A stretch of 64,000 bases of DNA from Hormiphora californensis (taxonomy: Eukaryota > Ctenophora > Tentaculata > Cydippida > Pleurobrachiidae): the NCBI GenBank assembly GCA_020137815.1, contig CM035359.1:1286386-1350385 (forward strand), written 5' to 3'. Both the position numbers and the translations under genes were made by a program. Shown here piece by piece: positions 32,901 through 43,450 of the stretch. Under the pieces are notes generated by a model. It searched no databases and was not told where the DNA came from. It saw only the letters and a program-made list of their open reading frames with translations. How positions within the stretch are numbered: the stretch's first letter is position 1; every line of letters begins with the position of its first letter.

Positions 32901-34217
32901 GTTTCCAACAGTTCGGGTCCTAAAACTACCTGTTTCCAACAGTTCGGGTCCTAATGGTACCTGTTTCCAACTGTTCGGGTCCTAATGGTACCTGTTTCCA
33001 ACAGTTCGGGTCCTAATGGTACCTGTTTCAAACAGTTCGGGTCCAAAAACTACCTGTTTCCAACAGTTCTGGTCATAAAACTACCTGTTTCCAACAGTTC
33101 TGGTCATAAAACTACCTGTTTCCAACAGTTCGGGTCCTAAAACTACCTGTTTCCAACAGTTCGGGTCCTAATGGTACCTGCTTCCAACTGTTCGGGTCCT
33201 AATGGTACCTGTTTCCAACAGTTCGGGTCCTAATGGTACCTGTTTCCAACAGTTCTGGTCATAAAACTACCTGTTTCCAACAGTTCGGGTCCTAATGGTA
33301 CCTGTTTCCAACAGTTCGAGTCCTAATGGTACCTGTTTCCAACAGTTCGGGCCCTAATAGTACCTGTTTCCAACAGTTCGGGTCCTAAAACTACCTGTTT
33401 CCAACAGTTCGGGTCCTAATGGTACCTGTTTCCAACAGTTCGGGTCCTAAAACTACCTGTTTCCAACAGTTCAGGTCCTAATGGTACCTGTTTCCAACAG
33501 TTCAGGTCCTAATGGTACCTGTTTCCAACAGTTCGGGTCCTAATGGTACCTGCTTCCAACTGTTCGGGTCCTAATGGTACCTGCTTCCAACTGTTCGGGT
33601 CCTAATGGTACCTGTTTCCAACAGTTCGGGTCCTAATGGTACCTGTTTCCAACTGTTCGGGTCCTAATAGTACCTGTTTCCAACTGTTCGGGTCCTAATG
33701 GTACCTCTTTCCAACAGTTCGGGTCCTAAAACTACCTGTTTCCAACAGTTCGGGTCCTAATGGTACCTGTTTCCAACTGTTCGGGTCCTAATGGTACCTG
33801 TTTCCAACTGTTCGGGTCCTAATGGTACCTGTTTCCAACAGTTCGGGTCCGGTACCCACGGTAATCTTGTCCCAGCTCGGTATAACATTCAACGTTCCAC
33901 TTGCACTTGGGTACACCACAGTAATCCCACGATCTGTCTGGATCCGTTGTATAACACCAGGGACCTGTAACAGGATGGTTGGTTACCATGGTTACCATGG
34001 TTACATTCTAAAGACTAGGTAGATACTAGTTGTGCCACACCAGGGACCTGTTAGAATATGACTTGAGTTGTTACCATTTTTAGGAAGAGAGGGAGAGCCG
34101 AGAAAAGTTAGCTAGGGGAGGGCCTTGAACAAATGTTCGTAGCGCTATAATACATAGCTGGACAGGATTGTTGTGTAGCATGTCTCTCTAGCTTTAAATT
34201 CCTCGCCCTAGTATAAA

Positions 34218-34299
<82 letters not shown>

Positions 34300-37249
34300 A
34301 CTCTTCCTTTTAAAAGAGATTCCCAAATCACACCGATTTAGAAAATCAGCTCGCTTTCCCAGATGACTTTATTTAAGATAGAGAGAGAGAGGTGCGGAGA
34401 GAACGAGAAAAGTTGGAGAGCTGTTATAGATAGCTAGTGACCGTTGTGTTTGATGTGTTGAGATAACCAAAAGTGAAGTTCTGACCCTTTCCTCCAAATC
34501 TACCGGGAGCGGTGGGAGACGGTTGAGGAAGGCAACAAAATGAGGTGTTTCCTGTTTCTCGTGTTGTTACTCACCACCGAAGGTATGGCACTTGTTATTA
34601 TACGTATACCGCATATATCATCACCTTTTATTGTACTGCAATTAGACTTCACAGCCAAATTATATCAGTAAATTATCTGATTATTGTTTATCATTTAAGC
34701 GTGGAGTCCAGTTGTTCGTAGTACCTTCATCCCAATTGATCTGGAGAGTACCCCTCTTCAAATTAAAACTAAGTCTACCGTCGGGAGTGATGAATGTATC
34801 TATTTGAATGCATACACTGTAGATGACCAACACATTGGATTCTTGCAAGTGAGTTTCATATCACAAATAAGATGTTACATTGAGTCCTGTACTAGCGGCG
34901 GGACGGACTTCACAGTACAGCCAGGAGATGAAGTGGACAAGACGTGGACATTTCAAAAGACAGCTACTGCCCTTATTGTACAGTGTAATGGGGTGGAGGT
35001 TCTGAACTATAAGTTCAGTGACGGTGCTAGGACTGATTGTGCATCAACGTGGGGAGGAGATGTAGTAAAGACGATTAAATTTGACGAAGGGGACACTGCA
35101 TCTGAAAGCTATCAGGAGAAACTTCCAGGTAATTATAACAATTATCAGGAATCGGGAAGCCAAAAATCATTCAAATCATATTTTACATCAGCCACTTCAT
35201 ATTGCCCCTCTTTCCCCGCGACTACATGTTTTTACAGAAATGTGTACAATAACTTCACCTTAAAGGTTGACAAGATACCTAAAACTTTTCGTATATCGTC
35301 TTATTTTGATTTATCATTAATTTTCAGCATTTTTTCAGAATTTTTTGTCGGCTAGAAATATGTGCAAAATAGGGGGTCTACTGACAAATGAGTGTGCCTT
35401 TTTTAAAATTGATACTGGAATATCTCCGGTTCCTGATGAGATACAGAAACCGTTTTGGTAGCGTTGGAAAGGTCTTATTAAGGCCAATCCAACGCAACCA
35501 AGATCAAGTAGCTATCTTTTGAGGAACCGGAAACGTGAATTTCAATTTGCGAGACGCAGTGAGTGTGCCCAGTAAAACCAGTGCTGACAATATCGGTAGA
35601 CCCCCTATTTCGAATTTTTTTCTAGCCGACAAAAAATTCTGAAAAAATGCTGAAAATTAATGATAAATCAAAATAAGACGATATACGAAAAGTTTTAGGT
35701 ATCTTGTCAACCTTTAACAAAGATATTTAGTGCACTGGGTTCCAAAAAATTTTCTATTACACGTGCTACTAATTCTTCAAAACAATGACAACAAAGAACA
35801 CTTATTTGTAAACGTGCCAACCTTATACCTAGCTAGACTGTGTTTCACGGGCGGGGCGGGTTAGAACATAACAACCAACCTTTTACAATCCAATCCTAAT
35901 TTACTGAGAATTACGCGATTGACTCCTATGCAGTTTATGGGACCATGCAATGCACACAGTTAACAAATTAATCATAACTGAAAGCGCTTGTGCGATTGCA
36001 CAATTGTGAAGTTCGCTCCATATTTTCAGTCGTCTATAGAAAGGCCCCAAATCATATCCCTTCGGTAAAATTGAACTTTTATTTTTGCCTCAATTATTTT
36101 GTTCAAACCGTGGGGCGTGCAGGGCGATAAGGCCTCAACTAACCTTCAGTATGTATTTGAGGGTATTCTGCACTGCAGTAACCCTGCTGTTACTCCCATC
36201 CATGTAGGAAGACGCACAGACACCTTCCCATTTATACACACAAGAACTGCACGTGTTACAATATAGTGGACTTGCAGGATATTATAATGTAGAGGTTATA
36301 TATTATAATGAGGTCTCAAGAACTCTGAAGAGAAGTTCAAGAGCTGATAGTTCCAAGTTATGAGATGAGCATTGAACTATATATTCTGTGTGTATGGTAG
36401 AAACATTATTGTCTTCGAGAACACTAGCATGCTTGCATGTAATAAGTTCCTTCGGTAGTGTTAGATGTTTGTTAGCTATTTGGCAAAGACGTCATATGCT
36501 TCTAATTTCTAAAATCCCTCTAATTTTTGGCAAAATTTCCACTTTGAAACTCATGTATTACAGGCTAGTGTACTCAATTACTGATGGAGACACGGTGAGA
36601 GAATTATAATGGGAGCACTAAATATACGTCTAAAATTTAACGCTTTAATTTGACGCACATACCTTCGTTGTAACTAGTTTTGTGTTAGTACTGTGTGTTG
36701 TCACAATGTCACAAACCAGTTGACAAAGACATCTATTCTAGATGATGATGACATCATTGTATGGAATCAAGTCTACTCCCATGAACCTTGTAAAACCTTG
36801 TAAAACAATCACCATCTCACAACACCATATATGGACACCACGTGACACACAACACCATATTTGGACACCACGTGACACACAACACCATATATGGGCACCA
36901 CGTCACATCTTTATTTCACTCACCATTAGCATCGTTATCACCATACTATATGATGGGCACCACGTCACATCTTTATTTCACTCACCATTAGCATCGTTAT
37001 CACCATACTATATGATGGGCACCACGTCACATCTCTCTTATTCACTCACCATTAGCATCATTATCAGGGTTCCGGCAGTAGTTGTGATTCCCGATACCCC
37101 GTCCGTTTTTCCAGTTTGTGTTATGGGGATAGTTACTCTGCCAGTTCTGACAGGTAACGCCATGCTGGGTTTTACTACGGTACCCTATGTAACGGTAACC
37201 GTTCTCAACGAAGCACATAACACTGCTAACGGCTGGCCGGAGGGCGTAC
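29937..37249 (-). CDS. two kringle domains, each split by an intron
   Basis: Kringle 1 spans exons 37249-37050 and 33964-33829: [34 protein letters not shown], then [18 protein letters not shown] and PKC. Kringle 2 begins in the same exon ([13 protein letters not shown]) and continues through 31391-31290 ([19 protein letters not shown]) and 30087-29937 ([18 protein letters not shown]). Both have the six cysteines, the CRNP box and the WCYTT box. All four junctions are in phase. An upstream exon (37636-37535, ending SSRNW) joins in phase but is not clearly a kringle. Confidence 0.9.
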
Positions 37250-40200
37250 CTGTAGGATGATAGAGATAGTTTAGGTCTCGAGCTACCTGAGATTCATGTA
37301 GATTGTAAGTGAGGTGAAAAAAGAAATCAGGAGGAGAATAGTATAAATGAGAGTACAATCTGATAGTAGAAACGAGGAAAGGGTGATGATAGCAGGAACC
37401 GACCGAAACAACCAATCAGAACTCGTTATTTAGGTCACGTGACTGGTTATCAGCAAATCAGGGACCAGCATTTCCTGATCAGGTCGGTTCCTGGATGATA
37501 ATATCTGTATCACGGATCAGTTAGAGCTTCTTACCAGTTCCTGCTAGACATGTGAGAAATCCGGGGATTTTGGTTGCCATTATTCGTGTCTGACCGGTAG
37601 TCACCCTCTCTCAGCCTCATCTTGTAACCGTTATACCTGTCATATAGTGGTATATTAGGAAAATTCGGTGACCACAAGCCTAGCTGCAAGGTCTTATACC
37701 AACAACGATGAATAGATTTACAAAATAGTAATCTGTGATAAACTGTAAGCTGATATATATATCAGAATTACATAATATAGACAGTAACCTGTTCTCACTA
37801 AAAAGATACCAATCCCCACTGAGGACACGGAAACTCCTGACATTGCGAAGGAAACTCCCCGGAAGTTGGGTTCTCCTATCGTATAACGTTATCACCTGCA
37901 GCAGGAAGTGATATCGATCACTTTATACATTATTGAAAGGAAATGATACAATAATAACGTATCATTTCCTTTGAATATAAATATCATGTAACCATATTTA
38001 GATTTATTTATTTATCAGTCGACCTTTACTTGCTTTTGCTTTCAATATGTATTACAAATTACCAGGAAGCGACCGAATATTCGGTTCGGTTCGGTTCGGT
38101 TCGGAAATTCGGTGTTTTTTGGGCGGTTCGGTTCGGTTCGGTTCGGTAGGAAATTTTGGCCGAACCACCGAATTTTTTGGTCAAAAAATGCCCAGAAATC
38201 GGGCTTTTTCATGCAAAATTTTTCAATTATTTCACGAAAATTGTATGGATTTCAATGTCAATTTCGCCGTATTAACCCTACTAGTAAACCCGTTCGCCCT
38301 ACGGGCGAATTTCAGGGAAATGGTGGCTGGATTAGGGAACATCAGCAGCCGTTCCTAGCCAACATTGATCGGCTTTAGCTTTTGGACAATTGCAGTCTCG
38401 CGAATGTCACCAATCTCGAACTGTCGACATGCACCATCCCATCTTAAGTTACGGTAACGTAGAAGCAGCTCAGGTGGGATCACTGAGAGTTTTAGAACGT
38501 CAGCTAATGATGATCAGGCGATCAAAGTGATAAAAGAACTTACTATTTTGCTGATTCCTCGCGTTTTGTCTGTTTAATCTACAACGTCTTGTTCGTTCTC
38601 TTGGCGTTGCTGCAAGCCGGTTTTCCGAAAAAGGCGTTGCTGCATCTAAACCCCTCAGTGTATTGAAAAGTTGAGAATGGCGTTGAGATCTTGCTTCAGT
38701 AACTATCTCCAGCTGTCGCTGTCTTATATCAGCAGTAGTTGAAGAAGGCATATTTAGCTGGAACACACACAACAAAGCAAGATCAAATGCACGTGCAGCA
38801 CAGTAGCAACCATGCCATTGGCAACGGCTCCCATCCCTGGCCCCACTCCAGCTAGTAGTACTCCACCTCTAAACCTGCACGTGCTAAATCCCATATAAGG
38901 CAAAAAACGTTACACAGGATTTCCCTATTTGCTTTAATAATAGTATGATTTCGAATTGGTGGTGCTATGTGGAAATGATTTCGCTAGTTAGCGGGTTCGA
39001 TATGGATTGATTTGATACCTGACTTCCCGTCGAATCGTGTCCTCATGAGAGGGTCAACAAATTCAGAAACTTTTTTTTTCAAAAAATTCATGGAGAGCAC
39101 CGATCAAGGTGTTAAGAATCATTCTCTGAAATTTTGTAAAAAAGTTTGGAAAATATTTCAAAGTCAATTTTATGGAAAATTTTCTATGTCAATTTTTGCG
39201 TACGAATCGTGTTTCGAATCGGTATTGCTAAGCGGGAGTGATGTTGCTAATTAGTGGGTCCGAGATGGATTATGCTGATACGTGATCCCCCATCAAATCT
39301 AATTAGGAAGTTTAGGGGAAACGATTCATGTTTCAATAAATCCTGCTAATTAGCGAGAGCACTGCCGCATAGCATCACCGATTCGCAACACGATTCGTAC
39401 GGCAAAATTGACATAGAATTTTTTTCCGAAATTGACTTTGAAATATTTTACAAAGTTTTTTCACAAAATTAAATGCTTCTCTAAAAATTCATGGAGAGCA
39501 TCGATCAAGGTATTGAGAATCATTACCTGAAATTTTGTGAAATTTTTTTGTGAAAAATATTTTAAGTAAATTATGGTATACGAATCGTGTTTCTAATCGA
39601 CAATGCTAAACGGGAGTGATGTTGGTAATTAGTGGGTCCGGGATGGATTGTGCTGATACGTGATCCCCCATCAAATCTAATTAGGAAATTTAGAGAGACA
39701 CGATTCATGGTTCGTTTAATCCTGCTAATTAGCAATACCATTCCCGTATAGCATTGCCGATTCGAAACACGATTCGTACGCAAAAATTGACATAGAAAAT
39801 TTACGATAAAATTGACTTTGAAAATTTTTTCACAAAATTGACTTTGAAATTTTTTCAAACATTTTTTAACAAAATTTCAGAGAATGATTCTCAATACCTT
39901 GATCGGTGCTCTCCATGGCTTTTTAGAGAAACATTTATACAGAAAAAGTTTTGTATGGTTCGGTTCGGTTCAGTTACCGAAATTCGGTTCGGTTACCGAA
40001 ATTCGGTTCGGTTCGGTTCGGTTCGGTTCGGTAAAAAAGTTTTTCGAATTCGGTTCGGTTCGGTTCGGTGGAAAAAAAACCGGTTCGGTCGTTTCCTGCA
40101 AATTACACAGTTTTGACAACTGAGTACCTGTCCCTGCATGTTTTGCCCGGTTGCCAGCTGGATTGCTGGCCCCTCACAATCAGAGGCATCCGATCCACCG

Positions 40201-43200
40201 GTCGAGTAGGTCACGTGATTCTGGGGACATCTATTACAGGATGAAGAGCCTGGAAGTGGGTTAGAAAATGTAAAATTGTGTGTTCTTTATCTGTTTTATA
40301 GTAGAGTCGATTTAACTACATCGACCCCTACATCTTTACCTTCTGAGTCTTGGTATGTGTCCCAGTCACATTTCTTGCACGAGGTTTGGTTACGAGCGTT
40401 TTGATAGAACCCACGTGGACAGTCTTCACACCTGAGTGAGACATTGTAGTTTATACAATGTACAATGTACAATGTACATATAAGATGAAATTGTCAGGTT
40501 GCCTGACGGGACAATATATCAGCTGATTCATCTGTAACCAGTAAAAATAAGAAGGGTTGTTGCACGATTAGCTGCTACCATCATCATACCTGATTCTTCC
40601 ATTGTCGATCACCACTTTCCTCCCCACGTCACATGATGTAAAGTGACACTCCTGCCTGGAGACACTCCCCGCGCTATCAGTTGTCTGGCCACTCGGGCAC
40701 TTCCTACATGCTACACCGTTCTCAGCCTCCTGGTAGTAGCCCTTGGGGCATTCCTGGCATTCCGCAGCGCCCTCATTGGGCTGGACCGTACCACGTGGAC
40801 ACGCAAAACAGAAGTTTTGGCCTAGCTCAACCTGGTAGGTTCCCACCGGGACACTTCTGGCAGTCAGTGGCAGACGTTTGGTTGTTATAGCTGCCCTTAC
40901 CGCACATTCGACATGCGGGCATGCCAGTTTCGTTACCAAATGTCCCGGGCTCACACGCGTAACAGGAAGTGAGGCCTGTAGAGTTGGCGAACTGACCAAT
41001 TGGGCACATGTCACACGAGGCAGGAGCTGAGTCAGGAGTCAGAGAAATGAGCCCATGGGGCAACTCTCACATGAAACTCCATCGGTGTAAGTTTCCAGCC
41101 CCACATGATTTACAAGACAGGGAACCTCTGTCAGGGGCCCAGGTGCCGGCTGGACACCGGTTACACGGTGCCTTGCCTGTGAGTGAGAAGTGTCCCTGGA
41201 CACAAGTCCTCCAGACACTGTGTCACATTAGTCGACCCCTCATCCAGTGTGTCAGTACCATTGGGACAGTTTATACAGGAGGCTAGCAGCGTACTCTGAT
41301 TGGTAGGTATCCTCAGGACATGGTAGACACGAGGTGGAACCCTCGTTTGGGGCGTGTGTTCCCCGGGGAGCACTTTCTGCAGGGGCCGTAGTTTCCCGAA
41401 CGGGAGGAGTACCCCGTGGGACAAGGTCCGGAGCACTGGCCCTCCCAGGAAATGTAGGAGTAGACCTTGTTAAAGTAATCATCCTCGGACAGCGATGTAG
41501 AAGTCCACTCCGTCAGTGTAGGCGATGACACCGGCACTGCACAGCATCTTGGCCATCTCACAGCTGCTGGGATACTCGGCTAAGTGAGCTGTCACAGACG
41601 GGCCGAGGGGTGATAATCCCCGTGCAGTTGGGGCAGTTGCCACCTGGAGGGGGAACATGTCTCGTTAGAGCGATCGATTTAGCCAGGACTCTATTTGCAA
41701 CACAATACAAATACACACCGCAAGGACAATGCAGCCAGGACACCTAGGACAGGTCTGTATCATACGGCCCTGTTAGTTAGATACTTGCAAAAATATTTCG
41801 TGTTTTATATTCCAGCCGCCTAGTCCCCCCTGGCCCCAAATAGATGTAAAACCTAACTATTTCAACCCCTTTTAACCATTTTAACCACCGTATATCAACC
41901 CTGAAATTCTGTAACCATGGCAACCCTGTTATGATCTGTATTACCCACCTCCACCGTCATCTGAGCAGGGACCCATGTTGGCTATGTAAGACGACACCAT
42001 CATGTCCACGGGGAGGGTATTCAGGTCCGCATCTGAGTTCAGTGTTATCACTCCATCCTTGATAAAAAATGGGGCATTTTAGAATCTAGGTAATTCGTTA
42101 GGGTTATGGCTGTGGGATACTTAATTTTTAGGGGCCTTGGGAGGGACCGGCAACTAATTAATTAACTGAAAACCACATTTACTATATTGAATTAAGCGTC
42201 GGCAGCAAGCATTATTTAGTAAAAGTTTGGAAAGTATCCAATAATGCAACAGTAGCACCATCCAGTGTACACCAACCATGCTGCATGCCCACATTTTGTT
42301 GCATACAGACGGAAATATTCAGGAATGCAAAACATAATTGGTATTTCCGCTAAAATATTCATGACATTAAATCGTGCGAAGAGTTTACTCTAGGCGTTTG
42401 TAGAAGCCAGCTGCTTTCTTCCCATAGCTTTAGATTGCTCTTAGAATTGGTATGCATTTATCGACTCATATATAATGTCACTTCAGCTAAGGACTTCCCC
42501 GATAATAATAAAACGATTGGCATTATAAGGACTCAGGATTTAATGATTTAATCTATCGTTTAATTATCTACTTATACTTATACTTCGCCTTTTTTACTTG
42601 GTGCATCTGCATTAAATGCAGTAATAGATGTCAAGAGCATGCCCACTTACGCCCTCTGCACATATATAACGTGCGATAATTGCCTCCTTAGTCATTATAG
42701 CTCACGATCAACGTCGCCGTTATAGCCTCGATCGAACGTAGGGGTAAGCCAATAAAACACATGAGTCCAGCATTAATTAGCCCAGCATTAATTAGTTCTA
42801 CTATAAAAGGGGTCTTGCACGTGAGTTAACTATAAGTTCTTAAATCAACTGCGCTCAGTTAGGGTTTGAGGGAGGAGGGATTATAGGGATTAGTTACAGC
42901 CGGATCCCGATTTACCGGGTAGGGAAAAATTCCTGTCATTCTGGTAAATATGGGTTCGACTGTACTTACCATAGTTACCTGAGTCCCGTGACCCGCATTA
43001 GTTACCATGGTAACTAATGCAGGTCACGGGACTATATAATGCATTATATAGTTACCTGGCAGAGAGCGATGAGAAGTTCGCAGGTGCTGGCATGAGTAAC
43101 TCCATCAAATCTGAGTCCCGTGACCCGCATTAGTAACCATGGTAACTAATGCAGGTTACGGGACTATATAATGCATTATATAATTCAAAATTAGCTTGAT

Positions 43201-43450
43201 GGCTATACAGTGCTCAATCTTTTCAGAGAGCTATTAACACGAAAATTCGTTTTCTTTGGTTTTCGTGTTAATGCATTATATAAGTAGTTACCTGGCAGAG
43301 AGCGATGAGAAGTTCGCAGATGCTGGCATGAGTAACTCCATCAAATCCACACAGTTCATCAGTAGGTCCGGTCCATGATGAACAATCAGGACAGGTTGCA
43401 GCCACTGAGCTGAGTAGAACCAGCAGTAGAAATAGTGGCCCTTTTACCAT
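29937..43450 (-). CDS. secreted Kazal / GCC2-GCC3 / kringle mosaic protein
   Basis: Minus-strand exons: 43450-43292 (signal peptide [18 protein letters not shown] and Kazal-like [16 protein letters not shown]), 42057-41949, a GCC2/GCC3 block from 41643 to 40590, 40431-40340, 40249-40128, 37636-37535, 37249-37050, 33964-33829, 31391-31290 and 30087-29937 (stop TAA). The last five join in phase and encode two kringles. The join 40128 to 37636 is out of phase, so an exon may be missing there or two genes may be involved; a Helitron and CGGTT arrays occupy that gap. Kringles bind proteins or lipids; GCC2/GCC3 repeats are cysteine-rich extracellular modules. Kazal folds often inhibit serine proteases. 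Function of the whole is unknown. Confidence 0.65.
30142..31130. mobile_element. TTAA-flanked fold-back element
   Basis: It begins GGCCAGAGGGGGGGG, ends with the inverse CCCCCCTCTGGCC, and has TTAA on both sides (30,138-30,141 and 31,131-31,134). The interior is a long inverted repeat centred near 30,628 (GAGGTTAAC occurs many times). No coding capacity. It lies in the intron that splits kringle 2. Confidence 0.8.
31612..33860. repeat. 31-bp minisatellite, about 44 units, starting at a splice donor
   Basis: Read on the minus strand, exon 33964-33829 ends ACTGTTGGAAACAG before GTACCATTAGGACCCG, and each unit repeats GTTGGAAACAG plus GTACCATTAGG. Two donor variants alternate, GTACCATTAGG and GTAGTTTTAGG (or GTAGTTTTATG). 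The array fills the intron between the two halves of kringle 2 and is interrupted by an inserted element at 31,822-32,712. Confidence 0.97.
31822..32712. mobile_element. 891-bp MITE with 9-bp target duplication, inserted in the minisatellite
   Basis: Terminal inverted repeats GGTGTGCGGACTCTAGTGCT and the inverse of GGTGGGCGGACTCTAGTGCT (one mismatch). The 9-mer CTGTTTCCA occurs on both sides (31,813-31,821 and 32,713-32,721), suggesting a 9-bp target duplication as in Mutator-like elements. Inside are many GGACTCTATATCTAAA sub-repeats in both orientations, four copies of a 21-bp unit (CGTCAGTGTGACGACGTGAT core, 32,040-32,125) and a short TTAGGG-type stretch (about 32,440-32,480). No ORF of note. 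Confidence 0.8.
34220..34301. repeat. (CT)n microsatellite
   Basis: About 40 CT units upstream of the nested plus-strand gene. Confidence 0.95.
34540..35128 (+). CDS. small secreted protein nested in the kringle-gene intron, unassigned
   Basis: Exon 1 34540-34582 encodes a signal peptide ([14 protein letters not shown]); exon 2 34700-35128 joins in phase and encodes about 142 residues including [20 protein letters not shown] and [15 protein letters not shown]. It ends at a donor (CTTCCAG|GTAATT); reading on without splicing gives about 75 more codons, partly inside a fold-back element. The residue pattern recalls uncharacterised extracellular domains of cnidarians and lancelets, from memory and unverified. 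Four cysteines and no transmembrane segment fit a secreted role. It lies antisense inside the intron between 37,050 and 33,964. Later exons were not found, so it may be partial or truncated by the element at 35,264. Confidence 0.55.
35264..35713. mobile_element. TTAA-flanked palindromic MITE, 450 bp
   Basis: Begins AGGTTGACAAGATACCT, ends with the inverse, flanked by TTAA at 35,260-35,263 and 35,714-35,717. The arms match over about 110-120 bp; the centre carries a copy of the ATCCAACGCAACC dispersed repeat near 35,487. Confidence 0.8.
35820..35880. repeat. dispersed repeat copy (other copy near 28,612)
   Basis: On the minus strand GTTGTTATGTTCTAACCC and AAACACAGTCTAGCTAGG match the plus strand at about 28,612-28,678. 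Confidence 0.7.
36828..37066. repeat. tandem repeats next to a kringle splice donor (62-bp unit)
   Basis: Read on the minus strand, exon 37249-37050 ends GATGCTAATG before GTGAGTGAA. The following 62-bp unit contains TGATAACGATGCTAATG then GTGAGTGAA and occurs twice more, so the exon-end/donor junction appears three times. A second array of about 33 bp (ACACAACACCATATATGGAC core, 36,828-36,900) follows. Confidence 0.88.
37394..37492. mobile_element. MITE with AGGAACCGACCGA terminal inverted repeats
   Basis: Begins AGGAACCGACCGAA and ends GGTCGGTTCCT. An inverted, nearly identical copy lies at 51,809-51,915 with about 8 more bases. Confidence 0.8.
38081..38160. repeat. (CGGTT)n pentanucleotide array
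   Basis: CGGTT runs in two clusters. A similar array in the same orientation lies at 39,955-40,093, so the two bracket the Helitron and inverted repeats. Confidence 0.9.
38281..38948 (-). mobile_element. non-autonomous Helitron copy 1
   Basis: On the minus strand the element starts TCATACTATTATTAAAGC after A and ends with the hairpin TTCGCCCGTAGGGCGAA, ten bases, then CTAG followed by T. The 5' TC, the 3' hairpin and the CTRR end with A/T flanks are the Helitron hallmarks. A second copy is at 44,981-45,592. Both retain matching minus-strand peptide pieces (M(P/L)SSTT(A/V)DIR(Q/K)RQLEI), so the family carried a short ORF. Confidence 0.85.
38990..39920. repeat. complex inverted repeat between CGGTT arrays
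   Basis: The block near 39,089 (CATGGAGAGCACCGATCAAG) recurs directly near 39,490 and inverted near 39,900; AATCGTGTTTCGAATCGG-type segments also occur in both orientations. A fold-back, partly duplicated structure without ORFs of interest. Confidence 0.7.
39955..40093. repeat. (CGGTT)n pentanucleotide array, second
   Basis: CGGTT runs interrupted by TACCGAAATT. It ends about 35 bp before the exon at 40,128. Confidence 0.9.
40128..41643 (-). CDS. GCC2/GCC3 cysteine-rich repeat exons, frameshifted
   Basis: Minus-strand peptides in alternating frames show the ephrin-receptor-like/GCC2-GCC3 pattern: [134 protein letters not shown]. At least five one-base frame changes lie between about 41,590 and 40,820. 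The two following small exons (40431-40340 with [15 protein letters not shown]; 40249-40128) are in phase and clean. Either the large exon is decaying or the local sequence is poor. Confidence 0.75.
42898..42962. mobile_element. tiny pogo/Tigger-like MITE copy
   Basis: Begins CAGCCGGATCCCGATTTACC and ends TGGGTTCGACTGTA, the same inverted termini as the copy at 13,313, with TA at the right end. Confidence 0.7.
42979..43350. repeat. 132-bp duplication of exon 1 end plus a palindrome
   Basis: A perfect palindrome (42,982-43,033, AGTCCCGTGACC ... inverse) and a near copy (43,114-43,165) each precede ATAATGCATTATATA. After the first comes a copy (about 43,052-43,110) of the last 56 bases of exon 1 together with its donor; the true exon end is at 43,292-43,350. 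About 100 bp, including a hairpin around AACACGAAAATTCG, separates the second palindrome from the true exon. Confidence 0.85.

Noticed and set aside
21423-33860. 31-bp direct repeats as CRISPR arrays
   Set aside because: The units are contiguous with no unique spacers, and the context is eukaryotic introns.
36125-36240. Minus-strand exon-like piece [20 protein letters not shown] ending at GTTAGT
   Set aside because: It would interrupt kringle 1, whose flanking exons already join in phase; possibly a relic or alternative exon.
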